Shown: positions 17,414 through 25,362 of the stretch, piece after piece
Layout: each line of letters starts with the position of its first letter
How positions within the stretch are numbered: the stretch's first letter is position 1
Source of the DNA: Pseudobdellovibrio sp031428275
GTDB lineage: Bacteria > Bdellovibrionota > Bdellovibrionia > Bdellovibrionales > Bdellovibrionaceae
Direction: 5' to 3'
Length of the DNA: 64,000 nucleotides
Assembly: GCA_031428275.1 (NCBI GenBank)
Contig: JANPPC010000007.1
Coordinates: forward strand, 62,001 to 126,000
Notes under the pieces: generated by a model
Databases searched by the model: none
What the model was told of the DNA's origin: nothing
Seen by the model: only the letters and a program-made list of their open reading frames with translations
Position numbers and translations under genes: made by a program

Positions 17414-18400
17414 TTAAAAGCGTAAAATTGCTGAGCCCGAAGTTAAACCCGCGCCAAACGCAGTTAATAAAATCGTTTGTCCCCGTTTAATACGACCATC
17501 TTGGAAAGCCATATCGAACGCTATAGGTATTGAAGCCGCCGAAGTATTGCCCGTTTCGTGAACGGTCGATACGATTCTTTCCATCGGAAAATCGAGATGG
17601 TTAGCAACGGCTTCGGTGATGCGCATATTTGCTTGGTGCGGAACAATCCAGTCGATTTGGTCGGCTTTCAGATTAACAGCATCTAAAGCTTCGTGGCATG
17701 CAGTAGCCATTGTGCGCGTTGCATTTTTGAAGATTTCTTTACCCTTCATTTGCATATAATGCGATCCCGTATCCCAAACTTCTTGCGAAAATGGATATCT
17801 AGTTCCGCCGCCCTTTGCCCATAGCAATTCAGCCAAAGAACCTTCGGAATGTGCATGAACAGTCATTAAATAGTTTTTTTCAGTTTCTTCAGCACGAGAC
17901 AAAATAAAACAGCCAGCGCCGTCACCAAAAAGAATGCAGGTGTCGCGATCTTTGTAATTTAATAAACGAGTTAGATTTTCTGCGCCAATAACCATTACGT
18001 TTTTGTAAACGCCGGTTTTAATAAATTGGTCAGCAACGAATAATCCATAGACAAAGCCAGAGCAAGCGGCGTTTAAATCAAACGACATAATATTTCTAGC
18101 GCCTAGTTTTGCTTGCACCAAACAGGCTGCGGCCGGCATTTTATAATCAGGAGTAAGTGTGCAAACGATCAATAGATCAATTTGGTCTACAGTCATACCC
18201 GCATGAGCTAGGGCTTTGAGGCCGGCGCGCGCGCATAGATCTGAGGTACCCTCATTTTCATCAATTACATGACGACGCTCGATGCCTGTACGCTGGATAA
18301 TCCAATCGTTCGAGGTCTCGACCATCTTTTCTAAATCGAAATTCGTAATCACTTTTTCAGGTAAAAAAGATCCGACGCCTGCGACTTTTGAGCGAAACAT
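17414..18400 (-). CDS. fabH: beta-ketoacyl-ACP synthase III
   Basis: FabH starts fatty acid synthesis by condensing an acyl-CoA primer with malonyl-ACP. The triad is C113 (NAACSGFVYGL), H255 (VPHQANMRI) and N285 (HETGNTSAAS). Length 328 is standard. The start lies three bases after the rpmF stop. plsX, which usually stands between rpmF and fabH, is not here. A leucine-type dehydrogenase and IlvE elsewhere in the window could supply branched-chain primers, but the FabH primer preference cannot be read from sequence. Confidence 0.96.
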   Translation of the reverse strand: MFRSKVAGVGSFLPEKVITNFDLEKMVETSNDWIIQRTGIERRHVIDENEGTSDLCARAGLKALAHAGMTVDQIDLLIVCTLTPDYKMPAAACLVQAKLGARNIMSFDLNAACSGFVYGLFVADQFIKTGVYKNVMVIGAENLTRLLNYKDRDTCILFGDGAGCFILSRAEETEKNYLMTVHAHSEGSLAELLWAKGGGTRYPFSQEVWDTGSHYMQMKGKEIFKNATRTMATACHEALDAVNLKADQIDWIVPHQANMRITEAVANHLDFPMERIVSTVHETGNTSAASIPIAFDMAFQDGRIKRGQTILLTAFGAGLTSGSAILRF

Positions 18401-18403
18401 AAA

Positions 18404-18598
18404 TTACGCTTTTGATTTAGATGCGCTGATTTGTTTGCCTTTGTAATAAAGGGCGCCATCAGCAGCTTTAAATGCAACATGCGGACGAACTAATTCGCCA
18501 GATTTTTTATCAACAGCCATTGCGGGAGCTGTTAAAGCGTCATGTGAACGTCTCATATCACGGCGTGATTTCGAGGTTTTCTTCTTCGGTGTAGGCAT
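18404..18598 (-). CDS. rpmF: 50S ribosomal protein L32
   Basis: A 64-residue basic protein beginning MPTPKKKTSKSRRDMRRSHD, the signature L32 N-terminus. It contains no cysteine, so it is the zinc-independent (C-minus) form of L32. GGAGGATAAG gives a strong ribosome site. It lies between the DUF177 gene and fabH, the order common in many bacteria where lipid synthesis and ribosome production are co-expressed. Confidence 0.95.
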   Translation of the reverse strand: MPTPKKKTSKSRRDMRRSHDALTAPAMAVDKKSGELVRPHVAFKAADGALYYKGKQISASKSKA

Positions 18599-18694
18599 CT
18601 TATCCTCCAGGGATATTCATTAACAAAATCAGTAACTAAGTCATTTAACTAAAAAGATTAAAACTATGCTTCAGACTATTTCTAAAATCAACGC

Positions 18695-19249
18695 CTAATT
18701 CAACTTGAGGTCTTTAAGCGCCTTAAACGGGTTCGGTTTTACATCTTCGCCCATTTTCTCATCATAAATGAAAGGCTGGTTGCCGAAATTTTTACTGCAA
18801 AGGACGCATTCGCCTGATTTGTCGCAGGCCGGAGACGGATTAAAAGGAACGTCTAAAGCGATCGCCTCATGCACATAATCACCTAAATCGATTTGGCTGC
18901 TTTTATAGTTAATGACCGACATGGCACTTGTTTCTTCGCTAATCGGCGTCGACGACCGGGCATACTGGCTGGTTCGTTCGTCTTCCATAAACGGAATCAA
19001 AATCTCGTGGATTTTTTTATTGATTGGATAATCAAAGTCGATTCCGCAACGCGAGCAGTCTTCGGCGGTCATCGCCTTGATCGTTCCGGTCATTTCGAAA
19101 TCTTTAGTATTAATCGGCTTAATATAAATCTTAACGTCATAAGGAAGATTTTTTATTAGATCTTCTAAAGCTAAGTTCAGCTCGGCCGTTTTACGGTTAA
19201 AGGTATATTCACGGCCTTCTTCGGGTATTTCATTTAAGCGGATTTTCAT
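18695..19249 (-). CDS. DUF177 (YceD) family protein
   Basis: DUF177/YceD proteins are almost always encoded next to rpmF, as here (96 bp upstream), and have been linked to 23S rRNA accumulation and ribosome assembly in bacteria and plastids. Two cysteine pairs are visible, CSRC (near residue 70) and CDKSGECVLC (near 145), forming a probable metal site. It is 184 residues, cytoplasmic, and the probable first gene of the rpmF-fab run. The exact molecular role is not settled for the family. Confidence 0.88.
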   Translation of the reverse strand: MKIRLNEIPEEGREYTFNRKTAELNLALEDLIKNLPYDVKIYIKPINTKDFEMTGTIKAMTAEDCSRCGIDFDYPINKKIHEILIPFMEDERTSQYARSSTPISEETSAMSVINYKSSQIDLGDYVHEAIALDVPFNPSPACDKSGECVLCSKNFGNQPFIYDEKMGEDVKPNPFKALKDLKLN

Positions 19250-19314
19250 AGTCGAGTAGGTGTAGCAACTGAGCGAAAAACCGTCAAAGCCTTTATCAAA
19301 AAAGCTTAGGTCCG

Positions 19315-20241
19315 CTAAAAATTTTGAAAAAATTCTTCGGCCTTAAGGTCTTTCTTTATCAGTTTAAGCTCACGCATTTGCTTGTTTAGCTGCTGCCAGC
19401 GCTCTGACTTCATTTGGCCCAACGCGAGCGGTTCAAACTTCATCAATGCCTGCATTTTCACTAAACTTAATTCTAGCATTTTCATCGTCATGGCCGGGTT
19501 TTTTTGATTCATTAAGGTATTCGTGGCCTTCGGGTTTTTTAAGTAAGCTAGCCAGCCCTGTCGAGTGGCTTCGACCATTTTCTGCACGCTGGCTCGGTTC
19601 TTTTTAAGAAAATCTTCGCGCACCGCTAAAACCGTAATGTAAGGATTAAAACCTTCGTCGGCCACAAGCCAAGTCTTCACCTTAAGATTCAGCTGGTCAG
19701 CTAAAAGCGCCTCAGAAGTAATAAACCCCTGTTGCGCCATCATTTGGTTACTTTGAAATAAACCAATGCCTCCCGTGTACGGAACTATTTTGGCCTGAAT
19801 CGGCGCGAATTTTTTGAGTAAGTACTCGACGTAAGGCAAGCCTTTTTGCAAACTGATTGTCTGTTTAGAGTCTTGAAAAAGATCGGATAGTTTATTACTT
19901 TCAAAGCCTTCGTGGGCCATAATCATATAGGGCGAAGTTTCAAAAACGCTAAAAACAGCTACTAATCTTCGCTTCGCATCGCGGTCGGCGCTCAGCACCA
20001 CTTCTTCGGCACTTACGATGGCGTAATCGACGCTTTCGTTCATCAACATTTGCGAAGTCGGAGAGCCTGAACCACCTTCTTGAATTTCGATATCTAGATT
20101 TTGTTTTTTATAGAATGGTAAAGCCTCATAGAATCCGCCGAACTCGGATTCAGCTTTCCAGTTAAGAGCTAATTTAGTTGCAGCAAAGCTTGAAAAAGAT
20201 ATAAGCATAGTCGAAATCATGCAGGTTATAGTTTTATGCAT
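19315..20241 (-). CDS. ABC transporter substrate-binding protein, NMT1/THI5-like
   Basis: A periplasmic binding protein with a cleavable signal (ending near SFSSFA|AT) and the NMT1/THI5-SsuA fold: LALNWKAESEFGGFYEA at the N-terminus, EGGSGSPTSQMLMNESVDYAIV, and a typical DAKRRLVAVFSVFETSPYMIM block. Relatives bind pyrimidine thiamine precursors, sulfonates, nitrate or riboflavin; the ligand cannot be decided here. The gene follows the permease by one base and closes the four-gene operon 21710-22306, ATPase, permease, binding protein. No THI-box riboswitch was found upstream of the operon. Confidence 0.88.
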   Translation of the reverse strand: MHKTITCMISTMLISFSSFAATKLALNWKAESEFGGFYEALPFYKKQNLDIEIQEGGSGSPTSQMLMNESVDYAIVSAEEVVLSADRDAKRRLVAVFSVFETSPYMIMAHEGFESNKLSDLFQDSKQTISLQKGLPYVEYLLKKFAPIQAKIVPYTGGIGLFQSNQMMAQQGFITSEALLADQLNLKVKTWLVADEGFNPYITVLAVREDFLKKNRASVQKMVEATRQGWLAYLKNPKATNTLMNQKNPAMTMKMLELSLVKMQALMKFEPLALGQMKSERWQQLNKQMRELKLIKKDLKAEEFFQNF

Positions 20242-20242
20242 T

Positions 20243-20995
20243 TTACTTCCTTATTAAGTACTTTTTAAAAAGCCACGTAAAAATAATTTCAGTAGATTTC
20301 ATCAATATAAGACCCAAAAGGGCAAGCAAGATAAGACTCGCGAACACGAAATCAACTCTCTGCTGCAGCCGTGACGATTCTATTAACGCGCCCAAACCGC
20401 TGCCCACTAAAAATTCGCCCGATACGACCCCAATTACAGCTAAGCCAGCCGACGTTTTTAAACCTGCTAGAATATTAGGTAAAGCATTCGGTATTTGTAA
20501 AAAAATTAATTTTTGAAGGCGAGAAGCTTTTAAAAACTGCAGTAACTCATCTTCGGTCGATTTCGTATTTGCCAAGCCCGTTGTTGTACTGATCAGCACC
20601 GGAAAAAAACAAACGATGATCCCGGCGATCAGCGTCGTTACCCAGCCAAAACCAAAGTAAATAACTAATAAAGGCGCAATGGCAATAATCGGAACCGTTT
20701 GCAGAAATAAGGCAACGGGCATAGCGGTTTTTTTTAATAAATCTGACAAATGAATTAAAATTCCAAGTGCAAATGCTAGGAATGCAGCCAAAATAAATGC
20801 GACGACTGAACTAAAAGCAGTCTGCAAAAATGCGGTGGTTAAAACTGATCTATCAAGCCAAAAAAGTTTTAAAATCTCGCTAGGTTTTGGCAAAATTGCG
20901 CTTGAGACAATGTCTTTAGTCACTAAAAATTCGATGGCTGCGAAAAATCCAAAGTAAATAATAAAAATGACCAGGCGATCTGATCTACTTTTCAC
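20243..20995 (-). CDS. ABC transporter permease (SsuC/ThiX-type)
   Basis: An inner-membrane permease with about six hydrophobic segments and the EAA-like loop in the middle of the protein (LLQFLKASRLQKLIFLQIP followed by NALPNILAGLKTS). A GTG at 20995 is taken as start because AAAGG lies 8 bases before it and it overlaps the ATPase end by only 11 bp; a longer frame from 21094 would overlap by 110 bp and add a non-family Lys-rich segment. It forms the channel for the adjacent ATPase and binding protein. Confidence 0.87.
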   Translation of the reverse strand: MKSRSDRLVIFIIYFGFFAAIEFLVTKDIVSSAILPKPSEILKLFWLDRSVLTTAFLQTAFSSVVAFILAAFLAFALGILIHLSDLLKKTAMPVALFLQTVPIIAIAPLLVIYFGFGWVTTLIAGIIVCFFPVLISTTTGLANTKSTEDELLQFLKASRLQKLIFLQIPNALPNILAGLKTSAGLAVIGVVSGEFLVGSGLGALIESSRLQQRVDFVFASLILLALLGLILMKSTEIIFTWLFKKYLIRK

Positions 20996-21719
20996 GAGAT
21001 AAACCTTTCGCGAAAATTTCTGAGATTTCTTTAACCTTGTTTTGGTAATTTGATTCAAAACGCGAACGAAAGTCTTTGTTTTGAACTTGATCATAAATGA
21101 CCGTAGCAGGCTGGCTATTTGATAAGATAATAATTCGGTCTGCTAAATAAACGGCTTCGTAAAAGGAGTGAGTGACAAACACGATTGTCATTTTTAAATC
21201 GGCCTGAATCTGCAAAAGCTCATCCTGTAGGTCTAGGCGGGTAGGTTCATCTAAGGCTGAAAAAGGTTCGTCCATAAAGATCACTTGCGGCTTCGTGATC
21301 AGCGCCCGTGCGATCGATACTCGCATTTTTTGGCCACCCGACATTTGATGTGGATAAGAATCTAAAATGTCTTTAATTTTAAGTATCTGCGCTATTTTTT
21401 CAAAGTACTTGCCATCAACTGCTTGATGAGCAAGCTTAATGGGTAACATAATATTTGTATAACCAGTTCTCCATCCCAATAACGTGGCCTCTTGAAATAC
21501 AAAAGACTCAGTTGAAACAGATTTAACAAGGGATGATCCCTCTTCAGAAACTTTTTGTAACCCACCGAATATTCGAAGTAACGTCGATTTACCACTACCC
21601 GACGGGCCTAGCAGCGTTGTTATCTGACCCGGAAAGATTTGTAAGCTGAGATTTTTAAAAATTTTCTTTGCTGCTCCAGGGCTAACAGAGAAAGAAAAAT
21701 TAAGGTTTTTTAACTCCAT
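20985..21719 (-). CDS. ABC transporter ATP-binding protein
   Basis: The energising subunit of the importer. Walker A is GPSGSGKST, the Q-loop is VFQEATLLGWRT, the signature is MSGGQKMRVSIARAL, Walker B is VIFMDEPFSALDEPT, and the switch histidine is in FVTHSFYEAVYLADR. The SsuB/TauB/ThiZ subgroup fits the sequence and the neighbours. Its start overlaps the end of the oxygenase-like gene by 10 bp, so the four genes are translationally linked. Confidence 0.93.
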   Translation of the reverse strand: MELKNLNFSFSVSPGAAKKIFKNLSLQIFPGQITTLLGPSGSGKSTLLRIFGGLQKVSEEGSSLVKSVSTESFVFQEATLLGWRTGYTNIMLPIKLAHQAVDGKYFEKIAQILKIKDILDSYPHQMSGGQKMRVSIARALITKPQVIFMDEPFSALDEPTRLDLQDELLQIQADLKMTIVFVTHSFYEAVYLADRIIILSNSQPATVIYDQVQNKDFRSRFESNYQNKVKEISEIFAKGLSREK

Positions 21720-22306
21720 CCGTAATTAAAACTCACACTCATTCTAGGTTTTTTAGACTCATTTCGAGGAACTTCGTGCTTAAGCCAGCTTTCAAATAAA
21801 ACGACATCGCTTGCTTTGGGATCAATAGAAAAAAATCGTTTGTTTTCTTTGCGACCGGCCATTTTAACGAGGGGGGCATTCATAAATAAACCCAGTCTAG
21901 GATCTTCAAATTTGATCGCGCTGGCCTTGTTTGGGATATCGACATAGAAGGTACCGCTAATCACCGAGTGTGGATGAAGATGAGACGTATGCTGCGCGCC
22001 TGGGGGCATAATATTCACCCAGCACGTATCCATCTTGAGAGCGTTTTTATCAAGATCAAAATCAAGTTCTTGAACGAAGGCTTGAACATGCTTATCAATC
22101 TTTTTTTCTAAATCACGAAAGGTCGACGACATCTTGTGCATCTGGTCCCATGAACCATAAGAAGTGTATCCGTTTAGATAGTTTCGTTCAGACCACTCTC
22201 GACCGGCTAAGTCTTTAATGCTCATTTGTTTAATCTCGGCGGCCAGATCTTTTAAATCGAACTGAATCTTTTTTTGATAAATTTGGGTCACAAATAGTTG
22301 GTGCAT
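21710..22306 (-). CDS. putative 2OG-Fe(II) oxygenase (TIGR02466-like)
   Basis: The protein resembles the TIGR02466 group of putative 2-oxoglutarate/Fe(II) dioxygenases. A likely facial triad begins in HTSHLHPHSVISGTFYVD, and the distal histidine is in WLKHEVPRN, with an Arg (KPRMSVSFNYGW) that could hold 2-oxoglutarate. It is 198 residues, without signal peptide. AGGAG precedes the start at a long distance (10 bases). It is the first gene of the ABC importer operon, which suggests that it processes the imported compound; this is inference, and the substrate is unknown. Confidence 0.78.
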   Translation of the reverse strand: MHQLFVTQIYQKKIQFDLKDLAAEIKQMSIKDLAGREWSERNYLNGYTSYGSWDQMHKMSSTFRDLEKKIDKHVQAFVQELDFDLDKNALKMDTCWVNIMPPGAQHTSHLHPHSVISGTFYVDIPNKASAIKFEDPRLGLFMNAPLVKMAGRKENKRFFSIDPKASDVVLFESWLKHEVPRNESKKPRMSVSFNYGWS

Positions 22307-22467
22307 ATTGAGAATACTCCTACTCTAACAGGTGGGTCACTGTCACTTCGAGAGTCGTTATGAGCTTTTGATTCGACTGATTGTCTAAATGCTAGTCAGT
22401 TCGGTGCGCCGGCGGAGTCGCTGTTTGTCACCCTATCAGTTTGATACGGCCATCTCGAATTTAGCGT

Positions 22468-22490
22468 GCCTGTGCAGGCCAATGTTGGCC
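22468..22490. repeat. two interlocked palindromes in a divergent promoter region
   Basis: GCCTGTGCAGGC (22468-22479) shares its last three bases with GGCCAATGTTGGCC (22477-22490); both are perfect inverted repeats around a 2-base centre. They lie 36 bp before the start of the 22526 gene, and a further GTACTTAGTAC follows at about 22505. This is a plausible operator pair or hairpin leader. Confidence 0.45.
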
Positions 22491-22525
22491 CTTTGACTGC
22501 AATAGTACTTAGTACAGGAGATTTT

Positions 22526-22846
22526 ATGAAAACAATGATTATCTTAGCCGCGGTTTTAATGACAATGACTTCACAAGCTAAAGTAGCTGATTTTAATACT
22601 TTGATTGTAGAAAATAACCAAGCGCAAGCTGACCTTCATACAAATCTTAAAGAAAATCTTGAAATTGCCCGCATGGCCGTTCAAAAAGAAAGTCAGCAAA
22701 AATACATTATTGATAGCACGCAAGAAACTTTCAACGTTCGTACCAATAAATCGATGTTGAAATTCGCGAAAGAGAAAAAACAGTACCGCGCTTCTCAGGA
22801 ATCTCAGCAAAAAAGACTTGCCGAAGAGATCTCTGACGCTCAATAA
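22526..22846 (+). CDS. small secreted helical protein of unknown function
   Basis: A 106-residue protein with a cleavable signal (MKTMIILAAVLMTMTSQA). The mature part is charged and almost entirely helical, rich in Gln, Lys and Glu, with no cysteine, and looks like a periplasmic coiled-coil or stalk. The ATG at 22526 is preferred over one at 22466 because CAGGAG lies 6 bases before it and the signal peptide begins there. It may be co-transcribed with the gene at 22897. No family was recognised. Confidence 0.7.
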   Translation: MKTMIILAAVLMTMTSQAKVADFNTLIVENNQAQADLHTNLKENLEIARMAVQKESQQKYIIDSTQETFNVRTNKSMLKFAKEKKQYRASQESQQKRLAEEISDAQ

Positions 22847-22896
22847 TTAGTCTGATGGTTATACAAAAACAAATCACATTCCTGTCAAAAGGACTT

Positions 22897-23346
22897 ATGA
22901 AAGTAAGTCCTTTTTTTTTATCTTTAGCCCTACTTTTCGGACTCAATATGCAGGCTCTAGCAACCCAAAAGAAACCTAAGGCCGTACCTTCGGTAGCAAA
23001 ATCAATTCAATTAACGATGAAACTGTCCGGTGATATTAATGAAACGTATCAGTTTGGTGGTTTACTGGGTTCAGCCTTGTTAGGGGCACCTTTGCAGCCT
23101 AATCCGCCTTGCGAAAATAAAGCCCTATTTAGAGAGGCTCTGCACGATCAAAAAAAATCTTTAGAAATTCAGATGACTTTGGTTTGCACGAACGACGGGC
23201 AAAAAGTGCAGCTTGAAACGCATCGCTTTTTTATCGACTTAAAAAAGGCTCAGCCGATTGTCTCACTTTCTTATTTCACGATGAAAATTAAAAAAATCAA
23301 GGTTGAGATCTTAGATCTGTCAATTAAATCTCCAAAGCTTAAGTAA
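22897..23346 (+). CDS. small secreted protein of unknown function
   Basis: A 149-residue protein with a signal peptide (MKVSPFFLSLALLFGLNMQALA). The mature part has two cysteines (PCENK near residue 70 and LVCTN near 100) and alternating beta-like segments ending KIKKIKVEILDLSIK. AAAGGAC stands before the ATG at 22897; an upstream in-frame ATG at 22855 is rejected since the extra residues precede the signal peptide. It lies 50 bp after the preceding small secreted gene and probably belongs with it. Confidence 0.7.
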   Translation: MKVSPFFLSLALLFGLNMQALATQKKPKAVPSVAKSIQLTMKLSGDINETYQFGGLLGSALLGAPLQPNPPCENKALFREALHDQKKSLEIQMTLVCTNDGQKVQLETHRFFIDLKKAQPIVSLSYFTMKIKKIKVEILDLSIKSPKLK

Positions 23347-23374
23347 TCCAAAAGAAAGCTCATCCGACCATTCT

Positions 23375-23397
23375 CTAGCGCGAAGTGTAACCGCTAG
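23375..23397 (+). terminator. possible terminator
   Basis: CTAGCG and CGCTAG form a 6-bp stem with an 11-base loop, followed by TCTTTTAG, just after the small secreted protein gene. The weak stem makes this tentative. Confidence 0.35.
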
Positions 23398-23501
23398 TCT
23401 TTTAGCGTAAAACTGACAACACTTTATCTCTAGCTAATCGGATTTTGGATTTCGGTCTACATATGGAAGTATTTATGTACGAACACACGGGGAGAATTTA
23501 G

Positions 23502-24617
23502 ATGGGTCCTTTTGAAATGATCGCAAAACAGGGTGACCATGAAGAGATACTTTTCTGTCACGATAAAAATGTTGGCCTTAAAGCGATTATAGCCATTCAT
23601 AATACGGCTTTGGGCCCCGCACTTGGCGGCACCCGAATGTGGAATTATAAAACTGAAGAAGATGCTTTAACCGATGTCTTACGTTTATCAAAAGGTATGA
23701 CCTACAAAGCCGCGGCCGCTGGCCTTAATTTAGGTGGCGGCAAAGCCGTGATTATCGGCGACCCAAAAACGCAAAAGTCAGAAGGTTTATTCAGAGCTTT
23801 CGGCCAGTACATAAATTCATTAAATGGAAAATATATTACCGCCGAAGATGTCGGAACAAGCGTGGGCGACATGGAAAACATTTATATGGAAACTCCGTGG
23901 GTGACGGGTATTCCAAAAGCTTTCGGAGGCTCGGGTGACCCTTCGCCTTATACAGCCCACGGTGTACTGATGGGAATCAAGGCCGCAGCTAGCGAGAAGT
24001 TTGGTACAGATTCTTTAAAAGGAATGCGCATCGCGGTTCAAGGCCTTGGAAATGTTGGATCAAACCTTGTGAAGTACTTAGTTGAAGAAGGCGCGCACGT
24101 TATCGTTTCTGACATCGACCAAACACGTGTAAAGATGGCGCACGATATGTACAAAGTTGAAATCGTGTCTCCAGACCAAATTCTGGGCGTAGACTGCGAT
24201 ATTCAAGCGCCCTGTGCAATGGGCGCAATTGTAAATGATCAGACAATTCTAAAATTTAAATGTAAAGCCATTGCCGGCGGTGCAAACAATCAGTTAGCTG
24301 AAGCAAAGCACGGCGACCAATTGCGTGAATTAGGTATTTTGTATGCACCAGATTACGTGGTTAATTCTGGTGGCTTAATGAATGTGTTTGTTGAGCTCGA
24401 AGGTTACTCACCGGACCGCGCGTTTGATAAAACTAAAAAAGTTTATGATAACGTAAAGAAAGTTTTTGAAATTGCGAAGCGCGATAATATCGGAAGCCAC
24501 ACGGCTGCCGATCGTCTGGCTGAAGAGCGTATCAAAACAATCGGGGCATTAAAACAAAAGCATCCGGGTAAAAATAGCCGCTCATTCACCACACTTAAAG
24601 AAGTTTTTAATCGTTAG
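23502..24617 (+). CDS. Leu/Phe/Val-type amino acid dehydrogenase
   Basis: An NAD-dependent oxidative deaminase of the leucine dehydrogenase group. The catalytic lysines align with the family: K69 in KGMTYKAAAAGL and K81 in NLGGGKAVI. The nucleotide loop is VQGLGNVGSNLVKYL near residue 180. The length of 371 is typical of leucine/valine dehydrogenase rather than hexameric glutamate dehydrogenase. GGGGAG lies 8 bases before the ATG. It is likely to feed branched-chain amino acids into catabolism, or to supply branched keto acids for fatty acid primers, together with IlvE at 29.7-30.8 kb. Confidence 0.9.
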   Translation: MGPFEMIAKQGDHEEILFCHDKNVGLKAIIAIHNTALGPALGGTRMWNYKTEEDALTDVLRLSKGMTYKAAAAGLNLGGGKAVIIGDPKTQKSEGLFRAFGQYINSLNGKYITAEDVGTSVGDMENIYMETPWVTGIPKAFGGSGDPSPYTAHGVLMGIKAAASEKFGTDSLKGMRIAVQGLGNVGSNLVKYLVEEGAHVIVSDIDQTRVKMAHDMYKVEIVSPDQILGVDCDIQAPCAMGAIVNDQTILKFKCKAIAGGANNQLAEAKHGDQLRELGILYAPDYVVNSGGLMNVFVELEGYSPDRAFDKTKKVYDNVKKVFEIAKRDNIGSHTAADRLAEERIKTIGALKQKHPGKNSRSFTTLKEVFNR

Positions 24618-24654
24618 TCCTATTATTAATTTAAACAGCTAGAAAGAAATACAC

Positions 24655-25359
24655 ATGAACCACTCTATGAACTCATCGTTGATCGAAAAAAATTGGAAAT
24701 TAGTCGTTGGATTATTCGTCGTCATCATTATCGGTGGCGGAGTTTGGTCGGCCGTTTCAATTTCGAACACCAATAAAGAACAAAAGGCACAAGAAAGTTA
24801 TTTCTTAGCAGAAAAGGCCTATCTTGATTTAAAAAACAAAGCCGCGGCTCCTGATACAGCTGCCAAAGATAAAAAACCGGCAACACCAGCTGATTATACT
24901 AATTCTAAAACCGCTTTTGAAAAAGTAATTCAAGATTACCCGAAATCGAAAGCGGGCCAAATGGCAGCGCTTTATTTATCAGAAATTTTGATCTCTGAAA
25001 AAAATCCCGACCAGGCTTTAAGTGTTCTGCAAAAAGTTGAAAATAATGATCAGGGACTTGTGAACACATTAGTGCAGCAACAAATCGGCCACATGCAGGC
25101 TGATAAAAATCTTTGTTCTGAGGCTGTCGTAACTTGGGAAAAAATCGTAAAGCGTAAAGAAGCCAGCTTTTTACATAACGAGATTAAGGTACAGCAAGCT
25201 TTATGCTATCAAAAAATGAACGACAATAAAAAAGCTGAAGAGCTTTTAACAAATCTTGCGAATCAAAAACAAGATAACGCTTTAGAAAATTCAGCGGTCT
25301 CAAAAGAGGCTGAAAAGTACTTACGACTTATTCAATTCAAGAAAGCTAGCGGTACTTAA
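24655..25359 (+). CDS. YfgM-like membrane-anchored TPR protein
   Basis: A short cytoplasmic N-terminus is followed by one membrane helix (WKLVVGLFVVIIIGGGVWSAVS) and a periplasmic region with tetratricopeptide-like helices (KTAFEKVIQDYPKSKAGQMAALYLSEIL). This is the architecture of YfgM (TPR_21), which in E. coli is encoded directly before bamB and assists periplasmic chaperones at SecYEG. Here too bamB follows after three bases. A proline/lysine-rich segment occurs near residue 65. Co-transcribed with bamB and the next lipoprotein. Confidence 0.85.
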   Translation: MNHSMNSSLIEKNWKLVVGLFVVIIIGGGVWSAVSISNTNKEQKAQESYFLAEKAYLDLKNKAAAPDTAAKDKKPATPADYTNSKTAFEKVIQDYPKSKAGQMAALYLSEILISEKNPDQALSVLQKVENNDQGLVNTLVQQQIGHMQADKNLCSEAVVTWEKIVKRKEASFLHNEIKVQQALCYQKMNDNKKAEELLTNLANQKQDNALENSAVSKEAEKYLRLIQFKKASGT

Positions 25360-25362
25360 TTT

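Noticed and set aside
20985..21094. Extended start for the ABC permease
   Set aside because: The longer frame overlaps the ATPase by 110 bp and adds a Lys-rich segment without family character; the GTG at 20995 has a good ribosome site.
22307..22525. Thiamine pyrophosphate riboswitch before the NMT1-type operon
   Set aside because: Neither the CTGAGA nor the ACCTGATCTGGGTAAT-like core of the THI box was found on the minus strand.
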